Assembly: GCA_027311945.1 (NCBI GenBank)
Contig: DAICXZ010000030.1
Location: forward strand, 186,001-250,000
Direction of reading: 5' to 3'
DNA: 64,000 nt
Source: Erythrobacter sp.
Lineage (GTDB): Bacteria; Pseudomonadota; Alphaproteobacteria; Sphingomonadales; Sphingomonadaceae
Shown here piece by piece: positions 1-11,154 of the stretch (position 1 is its first letter; every line of letters begins with the position of its first letter). Below the pieces are notes generated by a model. The model did not search any database and was not told the origin of the DNA. It worked only from the letters and a program-made list of their open reading frames with translations. Position numbers and translations under genes: made by a program.

Positions 1-700
1 CGCAGCGATTCGTTGCTGTAGCGGCGTGCCGACCACGCGCTCCTGCAACAGGCGGGCGACGTGGTAGCCGCCCTGGCTGTGCCCCGCGAGCACGATCGGC
101 ATGTCGGCATCGACGCTTTCAAGGAAGAAGTCGAAGGCCTGGCTCACGTCGATATAGGCCGCATCGAGTGCCTGTTGCGCTTCGGGAGCGTCGGTGAGGA
201 AGGCGCCGAAGGTGGCTTGCCGGTAGCGCGGGGCCCAGATCTCGCTGGCGTCGTTGAAGGCGCTGGCCATGCCGCGCACCATCAGCCGCGCGCGCCACTG
301 CGATTCCTCGTGGTCGAGCGGGGCGTTCCAGCTCGTGCGTTCGAGATAGCTGGTGGGATGGACAAAAAACACCGCGAAGGCCGGGGCGCTATCCTCGGCG
401 CTTTCGTCAGCTGCATCGGCCGGAGTCGCGACGGGCGATGGCACATCCTCCGGGTCGCTGTCGGATACGGCGGCCTCGGCGGGTTGCCAGCGCGCGACGT
501 CATCCTCGGCGGCGAGGCCGGGGCGGCTGAACCACATCGCAGGATCGTGATAGGCGACCTGCTCCAGCGGGGCCTGTGTCACGAACTCGCTATCGGGCAC
601 GAGCGCTATCTTCGTCACGTCATCGGCATAGAGCCGCAAGGCAAACAGCACCGCAGCTACGAAAACGATTCCAAATACGATAAAATAGAGAAACTTACGC
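1..700 (-). CDS. DUF3089-like alpha/beta hydrolase (3' part; runs off window start)
   Basis: Minus-strand reading gives RKFLYFIVFGIVFVAAVLFALRLYADDVTKIALVPDSEF...FAVFFVHPTSYLERTSWNAPLDHEESQWRA...VLAGHSQGGYHVARLL; GHSQGG nucleophile elbow. Start codon uncertain (no nearby ATG). Confidence 0.7.
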
Positions 701-1801
701 AGGGTTGCTCTCCCCAGAGGCCGCAGCTTCGTCGCGCGCGTTCTGCTCGCTGCGCCGTTCAAGCGCGACCTTGATCATGGCCAGCAGCGGATCGGCAAGG
801 AACAGGCCAAGGATGCCGAACAGGATGCCCATGATCAGCTGCATGCCCAGCACCAGTGCCGGGGCAAGGTCCACGGTCTTCTTCGCGATCATCGGGATCA
901 CGATATAGCCGTCGATGTTTTGGACCAGCAGATAGACCACGATGGTGTAAATCCCCATCTCGGTCCCGCCCGAAAAGCCCACCAGCACCATCAGCACACC
1001 CGATACGAAAGCGCCGATATTGGGGATGAACGCCAGCAGGCCGGTGAGGATGGCGAGGAGGGCAGGCATCGGGATCGCGTCGCCGGTCACCAACCCGTAA
1101 AGCATCAGCATTATGTAGGTGAAGATACCTTCTACCACCATGCCGACGATGCGACCGAACATCAGCCGGCGCATGGTGAAGCCCATGCGTCTGGCGGTGA
1201 TGTGAAAGTCCGCGCGGCGGTGGCGTGGCAGAATCCAGGCAACACCGCGTTCGTAAAGCCGTGGCTCAATGGCGACATAGATGCCGATGATCAGGATCAG
1301 CAGAAGCGTTGTCAGCCCGCCGAACAAGCCGCCCAGCGCGCGGGTGACCGTGCCCACGCCGTCCATTGCCTGGCCCATCATGCCTTTGATATCGTCGAGA
1401 GCGATTTCGAAGCCTTGCGCGCGCCCCCAGACGAACAGCTCACGCGCCTGCTGCTCTACGATGGCAGGCAATTCGGCTGCCTCGCTGGAGATTTGCGACC
1501 CGGCATAGATCGTGAGCCAGAGCAGGAAGGCCACTGCCCCCACCAGCACAATAACCACACGCCAAGCACGCGCAATCGGCAGCACGCGCCCCAGCAGACG
1601 GGCTCCGCCGTCGATCATCGAGGCGAAGACCATGGCGCCGAAGATCACCAGCAGGCTTTGCGAAATGTAGATCGCGAGCACGAGCAGGCCGACAATGGTT
1701 GTCCATATCAGCGCGCGCGCCGCCTCGAATCGCAATTCGGGGCTGGTTATGCTCGCCGGGCTGGCGCCCATCTCCCGATCGTCGTTGTCGCTGTCGGCCA
1801 T
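695..1801 (-). CDS. AI-2E family transporter / PerM-like permease
   Basis: 368 aa multi-TM protein; C-terminal VQNIDGYIVIPMIAKKTVDLAPALVLGMQLIMGILFGILGLFLADPL typical of the family. Confidence 0.9.
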   Translation of the reverse strand: MADSDNDDREMGASPASITSPELRFEAARALIWTTIVGLLVLAIYISQSLLVIFGAMVFASMIDGGARLLGRVLPIARAWRVVIVLVGAVAFLLWLTIYAGSQISSEAAELPAIVEQQARELFVWGRAQGFEIALDDIKGMMGQAMDGVGTVTRALGGLFGGLTTLLLILIIGIYVAIEPRLYERGVAWILPRHRRADFHITARRMGFTMRRLMFGRIVGMVVEGIFTYIMLMLYGLVTGDAIPMPALLAILTGLLAFIPNIGAFVSGVLMVLVGFSGGTEMGIYTIVVYLLVQNIDGYIVIPMIAKKTVDLAPALVLGMQLIMGILFGILGLFLADPLLAMIKVALERRSEQNARDEAAASGESNPA

Positions 1802-1804
1802 GGT

Positions 1805-2668
1805 CTAGTCGCCGTCCTTTTGTGGGCGCAGGCTGGTCCAGGCGCGGTCGGGCCGCAAGGCTGAGAACCAGGTCAGCGGATTAAAGGTCGCGCTGCCGTC
1901 CAGCGAGAAGGTGATGAATTCGGCGCGTCCACCGACATTGGCGAGCGGCACCGGCCCGCCAAGCCCGCTCGCCTCGATTGGGGCGCGGCTGTCGGCAGAA
2001 TGGTCGCGGTTGTCACCCATCAGGAACACGCTGCCATCGGGTACGGTGATCTCTTGCATATTGTCGAGATACTGGTTCTCGTGGTCGATGATCAGATAGC
2101 TGGCCCCGTTGGGCAGCGTTTCGCGGTAGGTTGGCGGTTCGTAGACCGCGGTGCCATCCTCCAGCCGCACGCGATAGTCGGCAAAGGCGCGCATGCAGTC
2201 CATGCCGGAGCACTGGCCATAATCATCTGCGGGCAGGCGCACCGCGGGTTCGACCTTCTGCGGCACGGGCTTGCCGTTCAGGATGATCTGGCCGTTGACC
2301 ACCGCGATCCGGTCGCCGGGCAGGGCGACCACGCGCTTGATATAGTCCTCGGCGTGACTCGGCGGCACGGCGATTACGATATCGCCATATTCAGGCGTGC
2401 CCGGCGCGATACGCCAGTCTGAACGCGGCAGCAGGTGGAAGCTGGCCGAAACCCACGACCAGCCATAGGGCCACTTGCTTACCACCAGCCGGTCACCCAC
2501 CAGAAGGTTGGGCATCATCGAGCCCGACGGGATGTAGAACGGCTTGGCGATGAAGGTGTGGAAGGCCAGCACCGCCAGCAGCATCAACGCCAGGCCGCGA
2601 ATCTCGGCCAGCCAGTTGATCTTCTCTTTCTCGCTGGCTTTGTCGGAGGTGTTGGTGGCGTCGCTCAT
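1805..2668 (-). CDS. lepB: signal peptidase I
   Basis: [24 protein letters not shown] (Ser box), [13 protein letters not shown] (Lys box), [15 protein letters not shown]. Confidence 0.97.
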   Translation of the reverse strand: MSDATNTSDKASEKEKINWLAEIRGLALMLLAVLAFHTFIAKPFYIPSGSMMPNLLVGDRLVVSKWPYGWSWVSASFHLLPRSDWRIAPGTPEYGDIVIAVPPSHAEDYIKRVVALPGDRIAVVNGQIILNGKPVPQKVEPAVRLPADDYGQCSGMDCMRAFADYRVRLEDGTAVYEPPTYRETLPNGASYLIIDHENQYLDNMQEITVPDGSVFLMGDNRDHSADSRAPIEASGLGGPVPLANVGGRAEFITFSLDGSATFNPLTWFSALRPDRAWTSLRPQKDGD

Positions 2669-3066
2669 GCGGGAAAGGCCTCAAGTATCACGAAGGCTTG
2701 CGCCCATGGATGATCGTCGGTCAGGGTCAAGTGTATCTTTACAAGGTGTCCATCCGGGGTCAGCTGTGCCAGCCGCGCTGCCGCCCCGCCGGATAGGGCG
2801 AGGGTAGGGGCGCCCGAGGGGGCATTCACCACCCCGATATCCTTCATGAACACGCCAGCCTTGAACCCGGTGCCGACCGCTTTCGAAAAAGCTTCCTTGG
2901 CGGCGAATCGCTTGGCGTAGGTGCCCGCCTGCGTGTGTGGGCGGCGCGCGGCCTTGGCGTTCTCGATATCGGTGAAGACGCGCTGGGTGAAGCGGGTGCC
3001 GAACCGGTCGAGCGAGTTCTGGATGCGCTCGATGTTGCAGAGGTCGGAGCCGAGGCCGATGATCAC
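2665..3066 (-). CDS. acpS: holo-[acyl-carrier-protein] synthase
   Basis: [16 protein letters not shown]...[15 protein letters not shown]; overlaps lepB start. Confidence 0.96.
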   Translation of the reverse strand: MIIGLGSDLCNIERIQNSLDRFGTRFTQRVFTDIENAKAARRPHTQAGTYAKRFAAKEAFSKAVGTGFKAGVFMKDIGVVNAPSGAPTLALSGGAAARLAQLTPDGHLVKIHLTLTDDHPWAQAFVILEAFPA

Positions 3067-3088
3067 GACGCCTCCCCCAAGCCATCGT

Positions 3089-3105
3089 CCCGGACTTGAT
3101 CCGGG
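3089..3105. repeat. Short palindromic repeat unit CCCGGACTTGATCCGGG (REP-like)
   Basis: 6-bp arms CCCGGA/TCCGGG around CTTGA in the acpS-pdxJ intergenic gap; motif resembles short palindromes common in alphaproteobacterial genomes. Confidence 0.5.
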
Positions 3106-3136
3106 GTGGGGCGGATCTCCTGGTTGGTGGTTTGTC

Positions 3137-3898
3137 TCACCGCGCGTCGTCCATCAGCGCGCGCATCCGTAGCACGGCGCTTTCCAGCCCGCAGAAGATC
3201 GCCTCGCCAATCAGGTAGTGCCCGATGTTCAGTTCGGCGAGCTGGGGAATCGCCGCCACTGGCTGCACGTTGTCATAGGTCAGGCCATGTCCCGCATGCG
3301 GCTCGATGCCGTTCTTCGCGGCAAGCGCAGCCATGTCGGACAGACGTTTCAATTCGCGCGCAACTTTCTCGCTGTCCCCGTCGAGTCCGGCATGGGCATA
3401 TTCGCCGGTATGGAACTCCACCACCGGCGCGCCAAGCTGCAAGGCGGCCTCGATCTGGCGCTCATTGGCCTCGATGAACAGCGAGACGCGGATGCCTGCG
3501 TCAAGCAAGCGCCCGACAATCGGGGCGAGCTGGTTGTGCAGCCCCGCTGCATCGAGCCCGCCTTCGGTCGTGCGCTCCTCGCGTTTTTCGGGGACGATGC
3601 AGGCAGCGTGTGGCTTGTGCGCGAGGGCTATGGCCAGCATCTCGTCGGTCGCCGCCATCTCGAAATTGAGCGGCAGGTCGGTCGCGTCCTGAATGCGGCG
3701 AATGTCCTCGTCGCGGATATGGCGGCGATCTTCGCGCAGGTGCGCGGTGATACCGTCGCCGCCGACTCGGGCCACGATTTCGGCTGCGCGGACCGGATCG
3801 GGATGGTCGCCGCCGCGCGCGTTGCGGATGGTCGCGACATGGTCGATGTTCACGCCAAGCCGCAGCCTGCCCGGATTGAGGACGTTCGACTCGGCCAT
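3137..3898 (-). CDS. pdxJ: pyridoxine 5'-phosphate synthase
   Basis: [19 protein letters not shown]...GHGLTYDNV...[13 protein letters not shown]. Confidence 0.97.
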   Translation of the reverse strand: MAESNVLNPGRLRLGVNIDHVATIRNARGGDHPDPVRAAEIVARVGGDGITAHLREDRRHIRDEDIRRIQDATDLPLNFEMAATDEMLAIALAHKPHAACIVPEKREERTTEGGLDAAGLHNQLAPIVGRLLDAGIRVSLFIEANERQIEAALQLGAPVVEFHTGEYAHAGLDGDSEKVARELKRLSDMAALAAKNGIEPHAGHGLTYDNVQPVAAIPQLAELNIGHYLIGEAIFCGLESAVLRMRALMDDAR

Positions 3899-3900
3899 GA

Positions 3901-4479
3901 TCAGGCGCGGCTCCCCGGCTTGGTGACGGCAATTGCGGCCAGCTCTTCGGGCAGTTCGTCCTCGGCATAGGTTGGGAAGTTCAGCGCCACGAGCGGGAAG
4001 AACGGCACGCCAAGATCGGCCTCGCCGCCCGAGCGATCGACCAGCGCCACCTCGGCCACGACCTTGCCGCCTTCTTCGCCGACCGCCGCAATGGCTTCGC
4101 GGCTGGAGAGGCCCGTGGTAACCACGTCCTCCACCATCAGCACCCTGGCGCCTTTTTCGAGTGCGAATCCGCGCCGCAGGTGGAACTTGCCCTCGGGGCG
4201 TTCGAGGAACATCGCGTCTTTCTGCAAGGCTCGGCCCATTTCGTGGCCGATTATGATGCCACCCATCGCGGGCGAGACCACGGCATCGATGCTGGCCCGC
4301 AGGTCACGCGGGATCTGCTGGGCGAGGGCTATGGCCAGCCGGGCAGCCCGGTCGGGGTTCATCAGCACGCGGGCGCATTGCAGATAGTGGGCCGAGTGGC
4401 GGCCCGACGAGAGGCGGAAGTGCCCCTCCAGCAAGGCGCCGCTGGCGCGGAACTCGGCGAGGACCTCGTCTTGTGTCAT
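3901..4479 (-). CDS. pyrE: orotate phosphoribosyltransferase
   Basis: [38 protein letters not shown]...[22 protein letters not shown] motif; start placed at the MTQDEV ATG. Confidence 0.95.
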   Translation of the reverse strand: MTQDEVLAEFRASGALLEGHFRLSSGRHSAHYLQCARVLMNPDRAARLAIALAQQIPRDLRASIDAVVSPAMGGIIIGHEMGRALQKDAMFLERPEGKFHLRRGFALEKGARVLMVEDVVTTGLSSREAIAAVGEEGGKVVAEVALVDRSGGEADLGVPFFPLVALNFPTYAEDELPEELAAIAVTKPGSRA

Positions 4480-4566
4480 GATGGGTGACGTTTCCTGTTT
4501 CTTGTGCGAACGATTTGCAACTAGAGCGGTGTTTCCACCGGCGCTTGAAAAATTCCCTAGAAGCGC

Positions 4567-4595
4567 TTGAGGCATGGGGCAAGCGGGCGTATAGG
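4567..4595 (+). promoter_or_regulatory. Candidate promoter for the cox operon
   Basis: TTGAGG (4567-4572), 17-bp spacer, TATAGG (4590-4595), upstream of ctaC. Confidence 0.45.
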
Positions 4596-4674
4596 CGCGC
4601 CATACAGGCCCCATTGAGGGGCAAGAAGGCCTGTGCGCAGGGGCTTGGATTCAGGGTTCGCGCGCTACAAAAGA

Positions 4675-5745
4675 ATGGAAAGCTTCGACGCAATGACTTT
4701 CGGCGACATCGCCCGCAAGCCGCTCACCTTCCTGACCATGCTGGTCGCGGCCGTCTCTTTCACCGCTTCTCCGCAAGCTGTCTTTGCGCAGGATCAAGCC
4801 GTCACCGCGCCCGTCGAGGCTCCGGTCGACGCGGCTCCGGCTGACGAAGCTGCGCCTGCTGCCGAAGCGGCTGCGCCGACGTTCGAGCACTACGGTCCGG
4901 ACATGATCAAGGGTCAGCCGACGCCCGGCGGTCTTGGCTTTCAGGAACAGTACACCGCCAATGGCAACTACGCCTTGTGGATGCACGACGCGATCCTGCT
5001 GCCGATCATCGTGGTGATCAGCCTGTTCGTGCTGGGCCTGCTGCTGTGGGTGGTCGCGCGATACAATCGCCGTTCGAACACCGTGCCTTCGAAGACCAGC
5101 CACAACACGCTGATCGAAATCGTCTGGACCGTTATTCCGGTGCTGATCCTTGTTGTGATCGCGGTCCCGTCGATCACGCTGATCTCGCGTCAGTACAAGA
5201 GCCCGCCGGAAAACGCGATTACGATCAAGGCCAATGGCTACCAGTGGTACTGGGGCTATGAGTATGTCGACAACGGCGGCTTCGAGGTGATCTCGAACAT
5301 GCTGAGCGACGAGGAAGCGCTGTCGGCTGGTGAGCCGCATCAGCTGGCGGTGGACAACCGTATGGTTGTGCCCGTGGGCGTGCCGATCCGTCTGCAGACC
5401 TTCGGTGCCGACGTGATCCACTCGTTCGGTGTGCCCTCGTTGTGGTTCAAGATTGACGCCGTTCCGGGCCGTATCAACGAGCGCGTGCTGACGATCCAGG
5501 AGCCGGGCATCTATTATGGCCAGTGCATGGAGCTGTGCGGTGCGCGTCATGGTTATATGCCGATAGCGATCGAAGCGCGTCCGGTTGAAGAGTTCAATGC
5601 CTGGGTGCTGAGCCAGCCGGGTGGCACCACGCCGGAACTCGAAGCCGCTGCCGCCGCTGCAGAGGCCGCGGCTGCCGAGGCAGCAGCTGCCGAAAGCGAG
5701 GCCGAGCCGGCTGCCGACGCTGACGCCGCCACGCCGACCGTCTGA
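4675..5745 (+). CDS. ctaC: cytochrome c oxidase subunit II
   Basis: CuA motif GQCMELCGARHGYMPI; two TM segments; Ala/Glu-rich N- and C-terminal extensions. Start could be 4633 (GTG), 4675 or 4693. Confidence 0.95.
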   Translation: MESFDAMTFGDIARKPLTFLTMLVAAVSFTASPQAVFAQDQAVTAPVEAPVDAAPADEAAPAAEAAAPTFEHYGPDMIKGQPTPGGLGFQEQYTANGNYALWMHDAILLPIIVVISLFVLGLLLWVVARYNRRSNTVPSKTSHNTLIEIVWTVIPVLILVVIAVPSITLISRQYKSPPENAITIKANGYQWYWGYEYVDNGGFEVISNMLSDEEALSAGEPHQLAVDNRMVVPVGVPIRLQTFGADVIHSFGVPSLWFKIDAVPGRINERVLTIQEPGIYYGQCMELCGARHGYMPIAIEARPVEEFNAWVLSQPGGTTPELEAAAAAAEAAAAEAAAAESEAEPAADADAATPTV

Positions 5746-5781
5746 ACAGAACAACGAATAGCAAGCTAGGGTAGCATCGAA

Positions 5782-7497
<1,716 letters not shown>

Positions 7498-7524
7498 GCC
7501 GCGCCTTCTGACTGACGATAAACA

Positions 7525-7556
7525 GAAGGGGCGCGCCGGCAACGGGGCGCCCCTTC
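7525..7556 (+). other. Intercistronic hairpin between ctaD and ctaB
   Basis: GAAGGGGCGC (7525-7534) / GCGCCCCTTC (7547-7556), perfect 10-bp arms, 12-nt loop, no T-tract. Confidence 0.6.
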
Positions 7557-7570
7557 GCCAAGGACCAGAT

Positions 7571-8482
7571 GTGAACACGACCACCGCCACCTTTGCTCCA
7601 ACGCTCCCGGCCGACTGGCGCGACTTCCTCGCGCTGACCAAGCCGCGTGTGATGAGCCTTGTGGTGTTTACCGGGCTCTGCGGCCTCCTCGCCGCGCCGG
7701 GGCATATTCATCCGGTGCTCGGCTTTACCGCGATCCTGTGCATTGCCATGGGTGCCGGAGGGGCGGCGGTGCTCAACCAGTGGTGGGAAGCCGATATCGA
7801 TGCGCTGATGAAGCGCACCGCGAACCGGCCGCTGCCGGCGGGACGGATGCGGCGCAGCGATGCGCGCGACTTCGGCCTGTTCCTGTGCTTCACATCGGTG
7901 ATCCTGATGGGGCTGGCGATCCATCCACTTGCGGCGGGCGTTTTGGCGCTGTCGATCGTCTACTACTCGGTGGTCTACACCATGTGGCTCAAGCCGCGCA
8001 CGCCGCAGAACATCGTTATCGGTGGCGGCGCCGGTGCCTTCCCGCCGCTGATCGGCTGGATCGCGGTCACGGGCGAGATCACGTTGATGCCGGTGTTGCT
8101 GTTCGCGATTATCTTCACCTGGACGCCGCCGCACTTCTGGGCGCTCGCGCTGTTCGTGAAGACCGACTATGCCAAGGCCGGCATTCCGATGATGCCAGTG
8201 GTGGCGGGCGAACGTTCGACGCGGCAGCAGATTCTGTCCTATTCGGTGATACTGCTGGGTGTTGCGCTCGCGCCTTGGGCTATCGGTGGTACGGGCGCGA
8301 TCTATGGTGTGGCGGCGCTTGCCTTGTCGGCCGCCTTCCTGGTGCTGGCGGCGCGCGTGGCCTTCCGCCGCGCGCAGCCGGACGACGCGATGAAGCCGGA
8401 AAAGCAGTTGTTTGCATTTTCGGTGCTGTACCTGTTCGCCTTGTTCGCGGCGCTGGTGGTCGATAGGATGGTGTTGGCATGA
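7571..8482 (+). CDS. ctaB: protoheme IX farnesyltransferase (heme O synthase)
   Basis: [18 protein letters not shown]...[24 protein letters not shown]; UbiA-type polyprenyltransferase. Confidence 0.97.
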   Translation: MNTTTATFAPTLPADWRDFLALTKPRVMSLVVFTGLCGLLAAPGHIHPVLGFTAILCIAMGAGGAAVLNQWWEADIDALMKRTANRPLPAGRMRRSDARDFGLFLCFTSVILMGLAIHPLAAGVLALSIVYYSVVYTMWLKPRTPQNIVIGGGAGAFPPLIGWIAVTGEITLMPVLLFAIIFTWTPPHFWALALFVKTDYAKAGIPMMPVVAGERSTRQQILSYSVILLGVALAPWAIGGTGAIYGVAALALSAAFLVLAARVAFRRAQPDDAMKPEKQLFAFSVLYLFALFAALVVDRMVLA

Positions 8483-8607
8483 CGCCCGAAGAACAGGAAG
8501 AATTCATCCGTCGCCGCAAAGCCCGCAATGTGGTGATCGCGCTGGGGCTGGCTGGTTTCGTGGTGTTGTTCTACTTCATCACCATCGTCCGGATCGGAGG
8601 CAACTGA
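8479..8607 (+). CDS. coxF: CoxF-like small membrane protein (42 aa)
   Basis: Not in ORF track. ATG at 8479 overlaps the ctaB stop: [42 protein letters not shown]; basic N-terminus plus one TM; same position as CoxF between ctaB and ctaG. Confidence 0.8.
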   Translation: MTPEEQEEFIRRRKARNVVIALGLAGFVVLFYFITIVRIGGN

Positions 8608-9206
8608 TGTCGCACTCAGCCACCATCGACGCGCGCAATCGGCGCACCATGCTGTTCGCATTCCTGGCGGCGCTGGCGATGCTGGGTCTGGGCTATGCCT
8701 CGGTGCCGCTTTATCGGCTGTTCTGCCAGGTCACGGGCTTTGCCGGAACGACCCAACGCGCAACCGAGGCCGACGCCAATCTGGCCGAACGCTTTGCCGC
8801 AAGTGCGGGCGGCGCGACCTATTCGATCCGCTTCGACGCCAACACCGAGCGCGACATGCCGTGGGATTTCCGGCCGCTTCAGCGCACCGACACGGTGAGC
8901 ATCGGGCAGCGCGACATGGCGATTTTCGTGGCGCGCAACAATTCGTCCGTGCCGATCACGGGTACCGCCACTTTCAATGTGGAGCCCGAGCAGGCCGGCG
9001 CCTATTTCAACAAGATCCAGTGCTTCTGCTTCACCGAACAGACGCTCCAGCCGGGGGAGGAAGTGCGCATGCCGGTGCTCTACTTTGTAGACCCGAAGGC
9101 GCTGGATGATCCGAATATGGCCGAGGTGGAACAAATCACCTTGTCCTATACCTTCCATCGCGCTCTCGATCAGCAGTCGGCGGGCGAGGGGGAAGGCGAG
9201 AGTTAG
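8607..9206 (+). CDS. ctaG: cytochrome c oxidase assembly protein (Cox11 family)
   Basis: VPLYRLFCQVTGFAGTTQRA...KIQCFCFTEQTLQPGEEVRMPVLYFVDP. Confidence 0.96.
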   Translation: MSHSATIDARNRRTMLFAFLAALAMLGLGYASVPLYRLFCQVTGFAGTTQRATEADANLAERFAASAGGATYSIRFDANTERDMPWDFRPLQRTDTVSIGQRDMAIFVARNNSSVPITGTATFNVEPEQAGAYFNKIQCFCFTEQTLQPGEEVRMPVLYFVDPKALDDPNMAEVEQITLSYTFHRALDQQSAGEGEGES

Positions 9207-9273
9207 GCTCTGGACCGCGCCGAAAGCGCGTTCTAAGGGCAAGTGAAAATCTGCCGATCAGGGAAGACAGACA

Positions 9274-10101
9274 ATGGCCGGTGCCAAGAACCACGACTAT
9301 CATATCCTCCCGCCTGACATCTGGCCGTTCGCCGGTGCGATGTCCGGGCTGGTGTTCACCAGCGGCATGGTCATGTTCATGCACTCGGACTATTTTCCGA
9401 ACTGGCACCTGGTGCTCGGCCTTGGCATTGCCGGCCTGATCGCCACCTTCTTCGGCTGGTTCTCGAAGATCGTGAACGAAGCGCAGGCGGGGGATCATAC
9501 CCCTGTGGTGCAGCTGCACATGCGCTATGGCATGATTTTGTTCATCGCTTCGGAAGTGATGTTCTTTGTCGGCTGGTTCTGGTCCTGGTTCGATTTTGCG
9601 CTGTTCCCCTCTGCCATGTCCGAGGTGGTCGATGGCGTCTGGCCGCCGAAGGCTATCGAGGCGGTGATGAACCCGTTCGATCTGCCGCTGCTCAACACGC
9701 TGATCCTGCTGTGCTCGGGCACCACGGTCACCTGGGCGCACCACTGCCTGATCCACGGCGATCGTGACGGACTGAAGAAGGGCCTGTGGCTGACGATCGC
9801 GCTCGGCGTGCTGTTCTCGGCCGTGCAGGTCTACGAATATGGCCATGCGCCGTTCGGCTTCGGCGGCAACACCTATAGCTCGGCCTTCTACATGGCGACC
9901 GGGTTCCACGGTTTCCACGTGCTGGTCGGCACGATCTTCCTGATCGTCTGCCTCGCGCGCACCTACAAGGGCCACTTCACGCCGCAGCAGCACTTCGGTT
10001 TCGAAGCTGCTGCCTGGTATTGGCACTTCGTCGACGTGGTCTGGCTGTTCCTCTTCATCACCGTGTACGTATGGGGCGGCTGGGGTGCCGAGTATCACTA
10101 A
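9274..10101 (+). CDS. ctaE: cytochrome c oxidase subunit III
   Basis: NHDYHILPPDIWPFAGA...GFHGFHVLVGTIFLIVCLAR...AAWYWHFVDVVWLFLFITVYVWG. Confidence 0.97.
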   Translation: MAGAKNHDYHILPPDIWPFAGAMSGLVFTSGMVMFMHSDYFPNWHLVLGLGIAGLIATFFGWFSKIVNEAQAGDHTPVVQLHMRYGMILFIASEVMFFVGWFWSWFDFALFPSAMSEVVDGVWPPKAIEAVMNPFDLPLLNTLILLCSGTTVTWAHHCLIHGDRDGLKKGLWLTIALGVLFSAVQVYEYGHAPFGFGGNTYSSAFYMATGFHGFHVLVGTIFLIVCLARTYKGHFTPQQHFGFEAAAWYWHFVDVVWLFLFITVYVWGGWGAEYH

Positions 10102-10110
10102 GGCCTGTTC

Positions 10111-10506
10111 GTGAGCGAAGCCCACGATAGCACGAAGGGGCAGCCCACCATCGGTGAGGCTGCCCTTTTCGGTTTGTGTCCACGCTGCGGCGCGAAGAGC
10201 CTTTTTGCAGGGGTGACACGCTTTGCCGAGAAGTGCCCTTCCTGCGGGCTCGACTTCTTGCGCTTCAATGTGGGTGACGGTCCGGCGGCGTTCCTCACCA
10301 TGATCGTTGGCGCGCTTGTGGTTATCGGCGCCCTGTGGCTGCAGCTCTCGTTCGAGCCGCCCTGGTGGCTGCACGTAATCCTGTGGGTGCCATTGACAAC
10401 CGGCGGGGTGATCCTCGGTCTGCGGTTGTGCAAGTCATGGCTGCTGGCGAGTGAATACGGCCGCCGCGCCGAAGAGCACCGCCACGAACAAAAGGGTGAA
10501 GAATGA
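10111..10506 (+). CDS. DUF983 family protein
   Basis: LCPRCGAKSLFAGVTRFAEKCPSCGLDF zinc ribbon plus TM segments, between ctaE and surf1. Confidence 0.9.
   Translation: MSEAHDSTKGQPTIGEAALFGLCPRCGAKSLFAGVTRFAEKCPSCGLDFLRFNVGDGPAAFLTMIVGALVVIGALWLQLSFEPPWWLHVILWVPLTTGGVILGLRLCKSWLLASEYGRRAEEHRHEQKGEE
10135..10170 (+). other. Terminator-like hairpin inside the 5' end of the DUF983 ORF
   Basis: AAGGGGCAGCC (10135-10145) pairs with GGCTGCCCTTT (10158-10168), about 11 bp with one G-U, then TTC. Confidence 0.55.
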
Positions 10507-11108
10507 TCTTCGGCATCCGCCGCTGGCCGATCGTTCCGACACTGGTGGTGCTGGTGGCCGCTGCCATCATGGTCAGGCTGGGCTTCTGGCAGCTGGACCG
10601 GATGAACCAAGAACAAGGCAAGCTCGCCCGCTTCGAACAGGCGGCAGAGCTTTCCGCGCCGGTTGCGTTCCCGAAGCCCGGTTCGCCCGATGTCGAACAG
10701 GCAGCCTATCGGCGAGCCACAGTCGATTGTTCAGGGGCAGGCGCGTGGCGCACCACCGCCGGGCGCAATGCGCAGGACCAGGCGGGCTACGTGCAAATTG
10801 TCGAGTGCCTTCGCTCTGGCCTCGAAGCGGTCGAGGTACAGGCTGGCTGGTCGGAAAATCTTGCCGCGCCTGATTGGAATGGTGGCGAGGTGAGCGGCGT
10901 TATCGCACCGAACAGGGATGGCACGATGGTCCTCGTGGCCGATCCGCCGCTGGCGGACCTTGAGGCAAATGCCTTGCCGACGCCCAAGGCCGATCAACCG
11001 GCGAAGAACCTGTCTTACGCCGTGCAGTGGTTCGCCTTCGCGCTCACCGCGCTGGTGATCTATGTGCTCGCCTTGCGTCGCAGGCAGCGTGATCGCGCCG
11101 CAGTCTAA
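10503..11108 (+). CDS. surf1: SURF1 family cytochrome oxidase biogenesis protein
   Basis: RLGFWQLDRMNQEQGK...C-terminal NLSYAVQWFAFALTALVIYVLALRR; overlaps DUF983 gene. Confidence 0.9.
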   Translation: MIFGIRRWPIVPTLVVLVAAAIMVRLGFWQLDRMNQEQGKLARFEQAAELSAPVAFPKPGSPDVEQAAYRRATVDCSGAGAWRTTAGRNAQDQAGYVQIVECLRSGLEAVEVQAGWSENLAAPDWNGGEVSGVIAPNRDGTMVLVADPPLADLEANALPTPKADQPAKNLSYAVQWFAFALTALVIYVLALRRRQRDRAAV

Positions 11109-11154
11109 GGCATAGCTTGCGGGCGGCGCTCGTCGCCGCTAACCGCTTTTCCCG

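Noticed and set aside
61-774. 237-aa plus-strand ORF at window start
   Set aside because: Antisense of the DUF3089-like hydrolase, whose minus-strand translation has a coherent GHSQGG motif.
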